Shown: positions 8,961 through 17,253 of the stretch, one piece after another
Layout of the letters: every line of letters starts with the position of its first letter
Position numbering within the stretch: the stretch's first letter is position 1
NCBI GenBank assembly: GCA_009917555.1
Contig: QZDX01000004.1
Location: 223,039 to 287,038, forward strand
Direction of reading: 5' to 3'
Length of the DNA stretch: 64,000 bases
From: a bacterium 1XD21-13
GTDB taxonomy: Bacteria > Bacillota > Clostridia > Lachnospirales > Lachnospiraceae
Notes under the pieces: generated by a model
Told to the model about the DNA's origin: nothing
Seen by the model: the letters and a program-made list of their open reading frames with translations, nothing else
Database searches by the model: none
Translations under genes and position numbers: made by a program

Positions 8961-9353
8961 GCGAATAGGGTGTAAAAGACATGCGCCGGCATTAAGCACT
9001 GTAAGGCGCCGTGTGGCCTCGTGTGCCATTTTTATGGCAGGGGTGGCAGTAGTTACCCTGGGAGGAAAAATCCGCCTCGTTGGGGAGATTTGGACAGGGG
9101 AAAGGTTGGGGATGGACGGTAGAATACCAGGGGCGAAAATGGTGCAGGTTAAAGGGGTTATGCTGCTTAGGCAGCCTACCCCCTGAAAACACCGACCGGC
9201 AAAGCCGTTCGGGAAAAGAAAAGTGCATACTTTTTTGGAAGAGAACAGGAAACTTGATGCCTGATTTCAAAAAAGCAGGGGATTTAGGGGATTTCTACAA
9301 AGAAAAAGTGAATACCAGGAAGAATAGACCAGTAAAAGGGGAGGAATGTATGG
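8961..9353 (+). other. 393-bp non-coding stretch, possible transfer-origin region
   Basis: No reading frame here has a ribosome site and plausible composition. The stretch is richer in GC than its neighbours and contains short inverted repeats such as TGCCAT-tttt-ATGGCA near 9025-9040 and a CCGACCGGCAAAGCCGTTCGG segment near 9190. It precedes a ribbon-helix-helix protein, the kind of accessory DNA binder often placed next to oriT. Calling it the ICE1 oriT is inference. Confidence 0.3.
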
Positions 9354-9773
9354 ATGGCGAAGGAAGTAAAAAAGGTACGAACCGGCTTTTACATTGAGAA
9401 GGAAGTGCTTGAGATGGCGGACAGCCTTCTGGCAGTAGCCAATGTACGTTCCAGAAATGAGTTTGCCACGGAGGCTTTGAAATTTTATTGTGGTTACTTA
9501 AACTCCGGAAAGGCGGAGAACTATCTTTTGCAATCCCTATCCTCCGTCCTGACAAGTACGGTTCGGGACACGGAGAACCGTCTGGCAAGAATGGATTTCA
9601 AGATAGCAGTGGAATTGTCCATGCTAGCACATATGATTGCGTACCATTCGGAGAGTCAGATTGATGAGATTACGTTCCGAAAGCTCCATGCAAAGTGTGT
9701 GGAGGAGGTAAAAAGATTGAATGGTGCTATAGAATTGGATGAGGCATATAGATATCAAAAAAGTGAAAACTAA
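9354..9773 (+). CDS. Ribbon-helix-helix-like DNA-binding protein
   Basis: Residues about 8-50 (VRTGFYIEKEVLEMAD, then NVRSRNEFATEAL) follow the strand-helix-helix pattern of ribbon-helix-helix proteins. The remaining 90 residues are helical with no recognised domain. Start ATG 9354 lies after GGGGAGG. Proteins of this kind act as relaxosome or regulatory factors on conjugative elements; the adjacent non-coding stretch could be its binding region. The role is inference from fold and place. Confidence 0.65.
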   Translation: MAKEVKKVRTGFYIEKEVLEMADSLLAVANVRSRNEFATEALKFYCGYLNSGKAENYLLQSLSSVLTSTVRDTENRLARMDFKIAVELSMLAHMIAYHSESQIDEITFRKLHAKCVEEVKRLNGAIELDEAYRYQKSEN

Positions 9774-9975
9774 AAGTTAAAAAGTTTATTGGTTTTGTAT
9801 ATGGACTGCCAGAATAGTTCCGCTTATAAAAGCATTGTCATCTGGGGTTATGCATAAAATATTTGCAAAACTGCATCACAGAGAATATAATGTAAGAGAA
9901 AAATTGTGTGCGAAAAATAGCAGGGGAAGTATACGTAAAAGTATTGTAAAATAAGGCTCTTTTAGGAGAATGGTT

Positions 9976-11139
9976 ATGAGTGAAATTCAAAATTATGATG
10001 AGGCTGTCAAAGCAATAAAGACGGCTATTTTGCAAAGCCAGTATAATGCTTCCAAGATTGTGAATGAAAAACAGCTCATGTTATATTTTGGCATTGGAAA
10101 GTACATTTCTTTAAATTCACGGAATGGTTTTTGGGGAAAAGGTGCGATAGATGCCATTAGTGAGCGGCTGGACAAAGAGCTGCCAGGTCTTCGGGGATTT
10201 TCAGCACGGAATCTTCGATATATGCGTACATTTTATGAGGAATGGAAAAATTTAGATAATTCTCCTGTAAATTTTGAACTCAATGATGGTTCAAATTTGG
10301 CACATACATGTGCCAAATTGCTTAATGAATATAATAATGAAATTTGGAACACGTTTGTGCCAAAAACTCAGGAATTCCCCATTGAGGAGTTTCTGAGTAT
10401 TGGATTTTCACATCATCGACTTATTCTTTCAAAGACAAAGAATGAAGATGAAAGAATTTTTTATATTAAAAGGTGTGCAACAGAGCGATTTAGCTATGAG
10501 GCTTTGGGCAGAAGCATTGCATCAGATGAATATCACCATCAGGGTAGATTGCCAAACAATTTTTATGAAACACTTCCAGCAGCAGATCAAGCATTTCGGG
10601 CAGTTAACACCTTTAAAGATGAATATCTGCTTGATTATATCAATGTGGAGGAGTTGGGTATTAGAGATAAACAGGATATAGATGAGAAGGTAGTAGAAAA
10701 TGCTATCATCCACAATGTGAAAATGTTCATTCTCACGTTTGGTAAGGATTTTACATTCGTGAGAAATCAATACCACCTTGATGCTTTTGGCGAAGACCAA
10801 TACATAGATCTTTTATTTTTTAATCGAGAATTAAATTGTCTTGTAGCGGTTGAATTGAAGACAGGAAAATTTAAGACATCATATTTGGGACAATTGTCAG
10901 GGTATTTAAGTGTACTTGATAAATTTGAGAAGAAGCCACATGAAAATCCTGCCATTGGTATTATTTTATGCAAGGATATGAATAAAGCTTTTGTGGATTT
11001 TGTTATTAGGGATTATAGCAAGCCGATGGGGGTGGCAACTTATAAGACCTCAAAGGATATGTCAGATGAGCTTAAGAAGGCTCTTCCTAATATTGACGAT
11101 TTGAAAAAGCTGCTGGGCACGGACGAGGAGAGGGGATAA
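9976..11139 (+). CDS. DUF1016/YhcG-type PD-(D/E)XK nuclease family protein
   Basis: The N-terminal half has the YhcG/DUF1016 pattern: LYFGIGKYISLNSRNGFWGKGAID is split by a short insert, then RNLRYMRTFYEEW. The C-terminal half holds the nuclease core, DLLFFNRELNCLVAVELKTGKF, with the E-x-K pair (VELKTG). ATG 9976 is chosen because TAGGAG lies seven bases before it and only one base before ATG 9970. The gene is AT-richer than the flanking transfer genes. DUF1016 proteins travel with restriction and other defence genes; a direct role in defence is inferred, not shown. Confidence 0.85.
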   Translation: MSEIQNYDEAVKAIKTAILQSQYNASKIVNEKQLMLYFGIGKYISLNSRNGFWGKGAIDAISERLDKELPGLRGFSARNLRYMRTFYEEWKNLDNSPVNFELNDGSNLAHTCAKLLNEYNNEIWNTFVPKTQEFPIEEFLSIGFSHHRLILSKTKNEDERIFYIKRCATERFSYEALGRSIASDEYHHQGRLPNNFYETLPAADQAFRAVNTFKDEYLLDYINVEELGIRDKQDIDEKVVENAIIHNVKMFILTFGKDFTFVRNQYHLDAFGEDQYIDLLFFNRELNCLVAVELKTGKFKTSYLGQLSGYLSVLDKFEKKPHENPAIGIILCKDMNKAFVDFVIRDYSKPMGVATYKTSKDMSDELKKALPNIDDLKKLLGTDEERG

Positions 11140-11142
11140 CGA

Positions 11143-11310
11143 ATGATTTTTTCCAAGATTCCATATGGAGAATTCTATGAATGCAAGGTAAGCCCTTTAG
11201 GATTTGAAAAAAGACCCTAGTTATAATGAGACATTTTGGGTCATTGGTAGAGAGGACGTATATAAAACAAAATTCTATAAAATTCTGGAAATAGCAAAGG
11301 GGGCGCTTAT
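11143..11310 (+). pseudogene. Frameshifted remnant of a small gene
   Basis: An ATG at 11143 opens a frame reading IFSKIPYGEFYECKVSPLGF that stops at 11217-11219. The next frame carries on with DPSYNETFWVIGREDVYKTKFYKIL without its own ribosome site. Joined across one base they would give a continuous protein of about 55 residues, so I read this as one small gene damaged by an indel near 11205-11215. No function recognised. Confidence 0.4.
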
Positions 11311-11311
11311 T

Positions 11312-11635
11312 TTGGCAATTACAGCAGATCTTTTACAGAGCCTTGTTCCTATTTCACAATTCAATAAAGGTCAAGCAGCGAGGATATTTGACAGACTTCA
11401 TTCTGAAAGGGAATTAATTGTTTTAAAGAATAATCAACCTTCAGCAGTTATTTTGTCACCGGAAGAATATACAAGGCTAACGGAAATTGAGGAAGACTAT
11501 TTTCTATTGTTAGAGGCAAATAAGCGCATGGAGGATAATGGAAATAAGAAAACAATTTCATTTGATTCCGTAATGAGCGATTTAGGAATCAGCGAAGACG
11601 AACTTTTGGATACGGAGGATGTAGATATCAAATGA
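11312..11635 (+). CDS. Phd/YefM-like antitoxin
   Basis: The likely start is TTG 11312 with AAAGGGGG eight bases before it; a longer frame from 11204 runs back into the damaged upstream gene. Residues 1-60 (AARIFDRLHSERELIVLKNNQP, then SAVILSPEEYTRL) fit the Phd/YefM DNA-binding fold. The acidic C-terminal half would wrap the toxin. Its stop overlaps the start of the RelE-type gene (ATGA), the usual coupling of such pairs. As the partner toxin gene carries a stop codon, this antitoxin may now act only as a repressor. Confidence 0.75.
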   Translation: MAITADLLQSLVPISQFNKGQAARIFDRLHSERELIVLKNNQPSAVILSPEEYTRLTEIEEDYFLLLEANKRMEDNGNKKTISFDSVMSDLGISEDELLDTEDVDIK

Positions 11636-11952
11636 CATGGAGGATCGAGTTTTTAAATGAAGCGGAAAAGGACATGAAGAAACTCGAGTATGTCGCTCAG
11701 ATTCAAGTCTTAAAGGAAATCTGAAAAGTTAGTCGAAATCTATTATCTACAGAGAAGAGTGAATATAGAAAACCTTTGGGCAACAAAAGTGGGACAGACC
11801 TCATGAAAATAAAGTTCAGGGATTTGGGAATCAGAGTTGTTTATAAGGTGGAGCGTATAGACGGAGTAATGAAGATTATTGTAATTTCCGCTAGAACCGA
11901 TGAGCAGGTATATAAGGAAGCAGCAAAAAGGCGAGACAAACATGATTTATAA
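11632..11952 (+). pseudogene. RelE/ParE-type toxin with an in-frame stop codon
   Basis: From ATG 11632 the frame reads MTWRIEFLNEAEKDMKKLE and reaches TGA at 11722-11724. The same frame then continues without interruption to 11952 with RelE-family sequence: YRKPLGNKSGTDL, KIKFRDLGIRVVYKVERI and KIIVISARTDEQVYKEA. Where TGA now stands, relatives commonly have Arg or another coding residue, so a single CGA-to-TGA type change is enough to explain it. The first 30 residues alone lack the catalytic core. Read-through or suppression could rescue it, but there is no sign of that. Confidence 0.8.
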
Positions 11953-12193
11953 CAGAAGATGTAATAAGGTCGTTATTAGGAAATTACTTAGTAGCGGCTT
12001 TTTTATTGGGACAGATATAGCAAAATTTAAATGACAGAAATTTGAATGAGATGTATAATGAAGCATAAAGAAGATGTCCATGTAAGAAAATATAGTTTGC
12101 GAAAGCTGCATTGAAATAGCCGGGGTATGTCTAAATGCTTATGCGGTGCAAATTGGAAAGAATATTTGCATTAAGGCAAAAGAGAGGGATTAA

Positions 12194-13960
12194 ATGTACC
12201 ATCCATCAAATACAAAAATTGAAAATAGAGCTATAGGTGCATTGAGAAACATTGTGGATGAACATTTAACAATGGATTCACAATTTAATTCTATGGATAA
12301 AGAAATGGCTTGGGATGGTTATATCTTTATTTTTAAAAATAATAACGGCGATCAGAGTAAAAGAAATCTGGATGATAAAGTTCCGGTACAGATCAAAGGA
12401 CATATTGATAAGGAACAAGAATATTTGAATAAAAAGAGAATTACTTATCCTGTAGATCTGGTTGATCTTGAAATATATTATAATGACAGAGGCGTTTTAT
12501 ATTTTGAGATTTTTATGACAGAAGATGGAAAACAGATAGAAATTTTTTATTCTTCTTTATTTCCCTCAAAAATAAAAACTTATTTAGAAAAGGCAATCCG
12601 TAAAGGAAATAAAAATACGATCAATATTCCATTTTCCAAGTTACAAAAAGATTCTAAAAGTTTATATATTATTGTGAAACAGTTTAGCATAGAAAGCAGG
12701 ATACAGGGATTTGGGGCTGGAGAAATTGTTCAAAATATGATTATGTTCAAAGATATGGATAGAGTAACATCCATTTCCGCAACAGCAGTTGGCGCAAAAA
12801 ATGAGCTTGAAATGTTAGAGCGTTTATCTACAGGGGATGTTTGCTTTTATGGAACTACAAAGGAAAATCGGATAAAGGTCCCATTGGAATGGGATGAAAA
12901 TTGTAAATCTTATTTTCAAAGGGAAGTATTCCAGACGATCTGTATTGATAGAGAGGTGTATTATGATCGATATAAAATTACTGCAAGCTCAGAGCAGGAA
13001 TTTATATTGGAGCCAAGTGGGAATTTGTCTATAGAAATGATAAAAGGTAAATTTCACTTTAAAGTTCAAACAGGGATTGCCGAATTGAGAAAAGATGCAG
13101 ATTTCCTTTTAAAACTTATGGATAGTACGGCGTTCCAGGTAGGAAATTCGTTATTCCCATGTAGAAATTTAGAAATATCAAAAGAATTTGAAGAAAAACT
13201 TAGATTTTTCATTGATTTGGATGATACTTTAAAACAGATAGAATTTGACTATAATAAGCCTGTTAGAGATTTTTCAGAAATTGTGTTTAGACAGTTGTCT
13301 AATCTGTTGGCAGTGAGAAAGGGATTAAAAAATAATCTTTTTACTGAAAAAGTGCATATTTTCAATTGGAAAATAGAAGATAAATATTTACCTGTAATTG
13401 TATCAAGACAAGATGATGAAACAAATAAGTTGACAAATGCAATCTATACAAGAAGAGTAGGAACATCAATAGGTGATGAAAAAGGAAATTATTATAGAGT
13501 TCCATTATTTACACGCATAGACAAGAATGTAATATGTGATTTGTATTGTTACAATTATGATTATTTCTATGAGCAAATTGATAAAGCGGATGTAAACGAA
13601 TATACTACTATGTATTTAAATCATGCAGCATTACGCTTGGTGCAGGCATATGATGCAAATAAAGATAAAAAGCTCCTTGAAATTGCTGAGTACCTGTTAG
13701 ATAAGATAGTTGATTTTGAAGGAGAAAAAGTATATTTGTTAATTAATCAATTTCAAATCAAAAAAAGGCAAGGAGCTTTAACGAAAAAAGAAATAGGTTT
13801 TTTGAATAATATATTTACAGAAGAAATACAAGAACAATTTGGAATTCATGTATTATTGGGAAATAAGGAGGAAGCTAAACGGTGTTATGAGCATATGGGG
13901 ATAGAGGAACAAGAAGAAATAATGGATTATCCCATATATGATTTATTTCAATCCATATAA
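12194..13960 (+). CDS. DUF4365-like nuclease domain protein, 588 residues, possible defence gene
   Basis: Residues 5-130 fit DUF4365, a PD-(D/E)XK-type fold: a helical start, AWDGYIFIF (Asp) and PVQIKGH (Q-x-K) followed by a strand in VDLVDLEIYY. The middle has no recognised domain. The last 130 residues are helical and may form TPR-like repeats. The start follows AGAGAGGGATTAA. The gene is strongly AT-rich compared with the transfer backbone and is followed 80 bp later by another AT-rich gene, so the two probably arrived together. Targets and activity cannot be read from the sequence. Confidence 0.6.
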   Translation: MYHPSNTKIENRAIGALRNIVDEHLTMDSQFNSMDKEMAWDGYIFIFKNNNGDQSKRNLDDKVPVQIKGHIDKEQEYLNKKRITYPVDLVDLEIYYNDRGVLYFEIFMTEDGKQIEIFYSSLFPSKIKTYLEKAIRKGNKNTINIPFSKLQKDSKSLYIIVKQFSIESRIQGFGAGEIVQNMIMFKDMDRVTSISATAVGAKNELEMLERLSTGDVCFYGTTKENRIKVPLEWDENCKSYFQREVFQTICIDREVYYDRYKITASSEQEFILEPSGNLSIEMIKGKFHFKVQTGIAELRKDADFLLKLMDSTAFQVGNSLFPCRNLEISKEFEEKLRFFIDLDDTLKQIEFDYNKPVRDFSEIVFRQLSNLLAVRKGLKNNLFTEKVHIFNWKIEDKYLPVIVSRQDDETNKLTNAIYTRRVGTSIGDEKGNYYRVPLFTRIDKNVICDLYCYNYDYFYEQIDKADVNEYTTMYLNHAALRLVQAYDANKDKKLLEIAEYLLDKIVDFEGEKVYLLINQFQIKKRQGALTKKEIGFLNNIFTEEIQEQFGIHVLLGNKEEAKRCYEHMGIEEQEEIMDYPIYDLFQSI

Positions 13961-14040
13961 AATTTTATAATCCCTATTGTAGTAAAAATATAAGGAAAAT
14001 ATGACAGGAATTTAATAATAATTTCTAGAGGAGAATATCA

Positions 14041-14691
14041 ATGCAAAAAAATGAGATTTTTACGGAAACAATGGAGATAGTCGGAAAAACTGTATTGAGC
14101 GCCATTCCTATAGGCGGAGCATTGGTTACATGTGTATGGGATTCGGTTAAGGCGCATGCAGCTCAGAGAAGATTAGATGAATGGAAAGGATTATTAGAAG
14201 AGAGATTACAATCTGTTGAGGAGACACTAGAGAATATAGGTAATAATGAACTTTTTTCTTCAACGATGATGCGGGCAACAGAGATTGCAATAAAAACAGC
14301 AGAAACTGACAAAAGAGTTTATCTTGCTAACGCGGTTCGAAATTCAATAAGCGTTTCATTAAATGAAAGTATTGTTATGATGTATTTAAATATGATAGAT
14401 GAATATACAGCATGGCATTTAAAAATTCTTAATTATTTTAGAAATCCAGCAATAATGGTAGAGGATCATAATTATATGATGGGTTCAGCAATGCAACCAT
14501 TGTTACAAGTGTTTCCCGAAATGTCAGATAATAAAGAATTAGTGGGAAAAATGGTAGATGATATGCAAAGCAGCGGGATATTAACCAAAGGAAGTTATAT
14601 GAGTACAATGATGTCAAGTAATGGAATGTTATCTGAAAGAACAACAAAGTTTGGGAACTCTTTTTTGGATTTTATTGAAGAGAAGAAATGA
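14041..14691 (+). CDS. Unrecognised 216-residue helical protein, partner of the DUF4365 gene
   Basis: A clear AGAGGAG site precedes the ATG. Residues 15-32 form a glycine-containing hydrophobic stretch (VLSAIPIGGALVTCVW), followed by a charged coiled-coil-like region (about 38-65) and a mostly helical C-terminus. I do not recognise a family. An amphipathic or membrane-inserting start before a helical regulatory region is seen in some cell-killing effectors, but here that is only an analogy. The AT-rich composition matches the preceding gene, with which it probably forms one unit. Confidence 0.5.
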   Translation: MQKNEIFTETMEIVGKTVLSAIPIGGALVTCVWDSVKAHAAQRRLDEWKGLLEERLQSVEETLENIGNNELFSSTMMRATEIAIKTAETDKRVYLANAVRNSISVSLNESIVMMYLNMIDEYTAWHLKILNYFRNPAIMVEDHNYMMGSAMQPLLQVFPEMSDNKELVGKMVDDMQSSGILTKGSYMSTMMSSNGMLSERTTKFGNSFLDFIEEKK

Positions 14692-14783
14692 TAAGTTAAA
14701 AAAGTATTTTAAAGAATCAGGCAGATAAAAGGCAGTCAGAAATGGCTGTCTTTCATTATACTGGAAGAAGGCGAGGTAGTAGT

Positions 14784-16175
14784 ATGGCAAAATTAATTTT
14801 CACCAGTCGTTACGTTCGAGATACACCTCCTTCTCATCTACAGAATTATATACAATACATCAGTACTCGTGAAGGAGTAGAAAAAATAGATGAGAGCAAA
14901 AAGAATCTTCCGGCCACGATAGCACAGAAGAAGCTGATAAAACAGCTCCTGAAAGACATTCCGGATGCAAAAAATTTGTTGGAGTATGAAGACTATCATC
15001 AGCATGAGACCATTGGCAACGCCTCCGAATTTATTACTCAAGCATTGGAGCAGAAGCTAAATATAGCGGCCACAAAGGAAAACTATGTGGACTACCTAGC
15101 CAACCGTCCACGTGTAGAGCGAATCGGAGAGCATGGTCTGTTTACCGATGCAGGAAAACCGGTGCTTCTTTCCCAGGTAAAGAAAGAGGTATCAGAACAC
15201 AAGGGGCCTGTCTGGACCCATGTGGTTAGTCTGCGCCGAGAGGATGCGGCAAGACTTGGATATGATTCCGCAAAGCAGTGGATGTCACTTCTTCGTTCCA
15301 AACGTGCCATGCTTTCGAAATACATGAAGATTGACAGTGCTGACCTAAGATGGTACGCAGCCTTTCACAACGAAGGGCACCACCCCCATGTACATCTGAT
15401 GGTATACTCAGTCAAAGATAATGACGGATACTTGACAAAGACAGGCATTGAAGCAATGCGCTCCGAATTGGCCCATGATATCTTCCGCCAGGACTTTGCG
15501 CAGATCTATGAAGGACAGAATCAGGCAAGAAATGACTTAAAAGAAAAATCGGCCGAAAGAATGCGGAGACTTACGGAAAAAATTACCCAAGGTGTATGTG
15601 ATAATCCTGTGCTTATGGATAAATTGCAAATGCTTTCTGTCCGTCTAAAGAACACAGGAGGAAAAAAGGTATATGGCTATCTAAAAGCCGATGTGAAAAA
15701 GCTGGTGGATCAGATTGTAGATGAGCTGGCAAAAGATCCAAAGGTGTCAGAAGCATATCAGGCATGGGGGGAATGGCAGAATCAAATCCAGCAGACCTAT
15801 TCATCAAAGAATGATCCACTGCCTCCATTATCATCACAGAAACAATTTAAAAGCATCAAAAATATGGTGATTGCCGAAGCGTTAAAGCTTGGTGACCACC
15901 ATTTTTTTAATGAGACAACAGAACAAACGGATGATAACAAAAGGATTTATTTACCGGAATTTGCAGAGCAGGAAATATTCCAAAATCCGGATTTCATATT
16001 GGCTGCTACCAGGCTTATGCATCACCTTTCCCGAATGTTCCAGGAGGATTACCGAAAGGCATCCGGAGGTACTGGCATTGGACATGTCGACAGAAAGCGG
16101 AAACGTAAGCTGAAAGAGAAACAAATGGCACAGGGACATAAAAAAGGCGATCATACACCACAGCAGACTTTGTAA
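14784..16175 (+). CDS. MobP3-type relaxase
   Basis: This is the nicking enzyme that starts DNA transfer of ICE1. The signature HHPHVHLMVY (about residues 197-206) is the metal-binding His motif of MobP relaxases. The N-terminal IFTSRYVRDTPPSHLQNYI and the early YISTREGVEK segment match the MobP3 group, in which a Tyr near the start does the nicking. The ATG at 14784 is preferred over 14742 because a purine-rich GGCGAGG precedes it. Length (463 residues) is normal. The TOPRIM and VirD4 genes follow on the same strand. Confidence 0.85.
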   Translation: MAKLIFTSRYVRDTPPSHLQNYIQYISTREGVEKIDESKKNLPATIAQKKLIKQLLKDIPDAKNLLEYEDYHQHETIGNASEFITQALEQKLNIAATKENYVDYLANRPRVERIGEHGLFTDAGKPVLLSQVKKEVSEHKGPVWTHVVSLRREDAARLGYDSAKQWMSLLRSKRAMLSKYMKIDSADLRWYAAFHNEGHHPHVHLMVYSVKDNDGYLTKTGIEAMRSELAHDIFRQDFAQIYEGQNQARNDLKEKSAERMRRLTEKITQGVCDNPVLMDKLQMLSVRLKNTGGKKVYGYLKADVKKLVDQIVDELAKDPKVSEAYQAWGEWQNQIQQTYSSKNDPLPPLSSQKQFKSIKNMVIAEALKLGDHHFFNETTEQTDDNKRIYLPEFAEQEIFQNPDFILAATRLMHHLSRMFQEDYRKASGGTGIGHVDRKRKRKLKEKQMAQGHKKGDHTPQQTL

Positions 16176-16191
16176 GAACAGGAGGGAAAAA

Positions 16192-17175
16192 ATGGGTTAT
16201 GTGTATTTTACGGACGAACAGAAGGAACGAGCAAATACGGTGGATCTAAAAGACTTTCTGGAGCGCCAGGGGGAACGTCTCATTCGCTCCGGACGGGAAT
16301 GGCGTCTGACGAGCGATCACAGTATTACCGTTCGAGGAAACCGTTGGTTCGATCACGGGCCGGAAGAAAGAGGCGGCCTGGCAATTGACTTTGTGCGATA
16401 TTACTATGGGGATTCCTTTCCGGACGCAGTCAGCAGACTTCTGGGAGGAGAACAGGGACAGGAGTATCGGCAGAGCAGACAACAGCAAGAAGAACCTCGC
16501 AAGCCCTTTGTGCTTCCTCCTGCAAGCCCGGATATGCGGAGAGCGTTTGCATATCTTTTGAAAGAGCGTCTATTGGATCGTGATATAGTGTCAGTCTTTG
16601 TAAAAGAAAAACTGATCTATGAGAGCCTGGAACCCACTAAGGATGGCGGCAAGCAGTATCACAATGCTATTTTTGTAGGATACGATCCACAGGGAACAGT
16701 CAGGCACGGACATAAAAAAGGAATCTATACTATGGGAAAAAACTATAGAGGAAACCTTGAAAGCAGTAATCCATCTTATAGCTTTCACTGGAAAGGGAAC
16801 AGCAGTATCATTTATGTGTTTGAGGCTCCGATTGATATGCTGTCGTATATTTCTCTCCATAAAAAAGATTGGAAGATCCATAGCTATGTAGCATTGTGTG
16901 GGGTAGCTCCCCAGGCGCTATATCAGATGCTAAAAGATTATCCAAAGCTGCAGGAAGTAGTACTTTGTCTGGATCATGATATTCCAGGCATAGAGGCAGC
17001 CGAGAGAATCAAGAAGGGATTGTTTGAATCGGGATACCGGAATGTAAAAATAGAACTATCCCAGTGGAAGGACTGGAATGAGGATATCAAAGCATTGCAT
17101 GGCAGAGAAGCAATGCCTCCGGAAGAACAGCCGCCGCCATTTATGGAGGAAGAAAAAGGTTTAAAAATGGCATAA
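16192..17175 (+). CDS. DUF3991 and TOPRIM domain protein (primase-like)
   Basis: The N-terminal DUF3991 region (VDLKDFLERQGERL, then WFDHGPEERGGLAIDFVR) is followed by a TOPRIM fold: IYVFEAPIDMLSY supplies the acidic Glu and VVLCLDHDIPGIEAAERIKK the D-x-D pair. Such proteins are accessory primase-like factors on conjugative elements and may prime the complementary strand in the recipient. The ribosome site is AGGAGGG, 16 bp after the relaxase stop. A CHC2 zinc finger is not obvious, so full primase activity is uncertain. Confidence 0.8.
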   Translation: MGYVYFTDEQKERANTVDLKDFLERQGERLIRSGREWRLTSDHSITVRGNRWFDHGPEERGGLAIDFVRYYYGDSFPDAVSRLLGGEQGQEYRQSRQQQEEPRKPFVLPPASPDMRRAFAYLLKERLLDRDIVSVFVKEKLIYESLEPTKDGGKQYHNAIFVGYDPQGTVRHGHKKGIYTMGKNYRGNLESSNPSYSFHWKGNSSIIYVFEAPIDMLSYISLHKKDWKIHSYVALCGVAPQALYQMLKDYPKLQEVVLCLDHDIPGIEAAERIKKGLFESGYRNVKIELSQWKDWNEDIKALHGREAMPPEEQPPPFMEEEKGLKMA

Positions 17176-17253
17176 GTAGATATTGATGCAGGCATAAAAT
17201 GGAAAGCTTACATGAAAAAGAGTGCTTTATGATTGAGAAAGGAGGGAGGAAAA

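Noticed and set aside
9080..9397. Possible 105-residue gene before the ribbon-helix-helix gene
   Set aside because: No ribosome site, odd composition rich in Gly/Trp/Arg, and it runs into the next gene in another frame.
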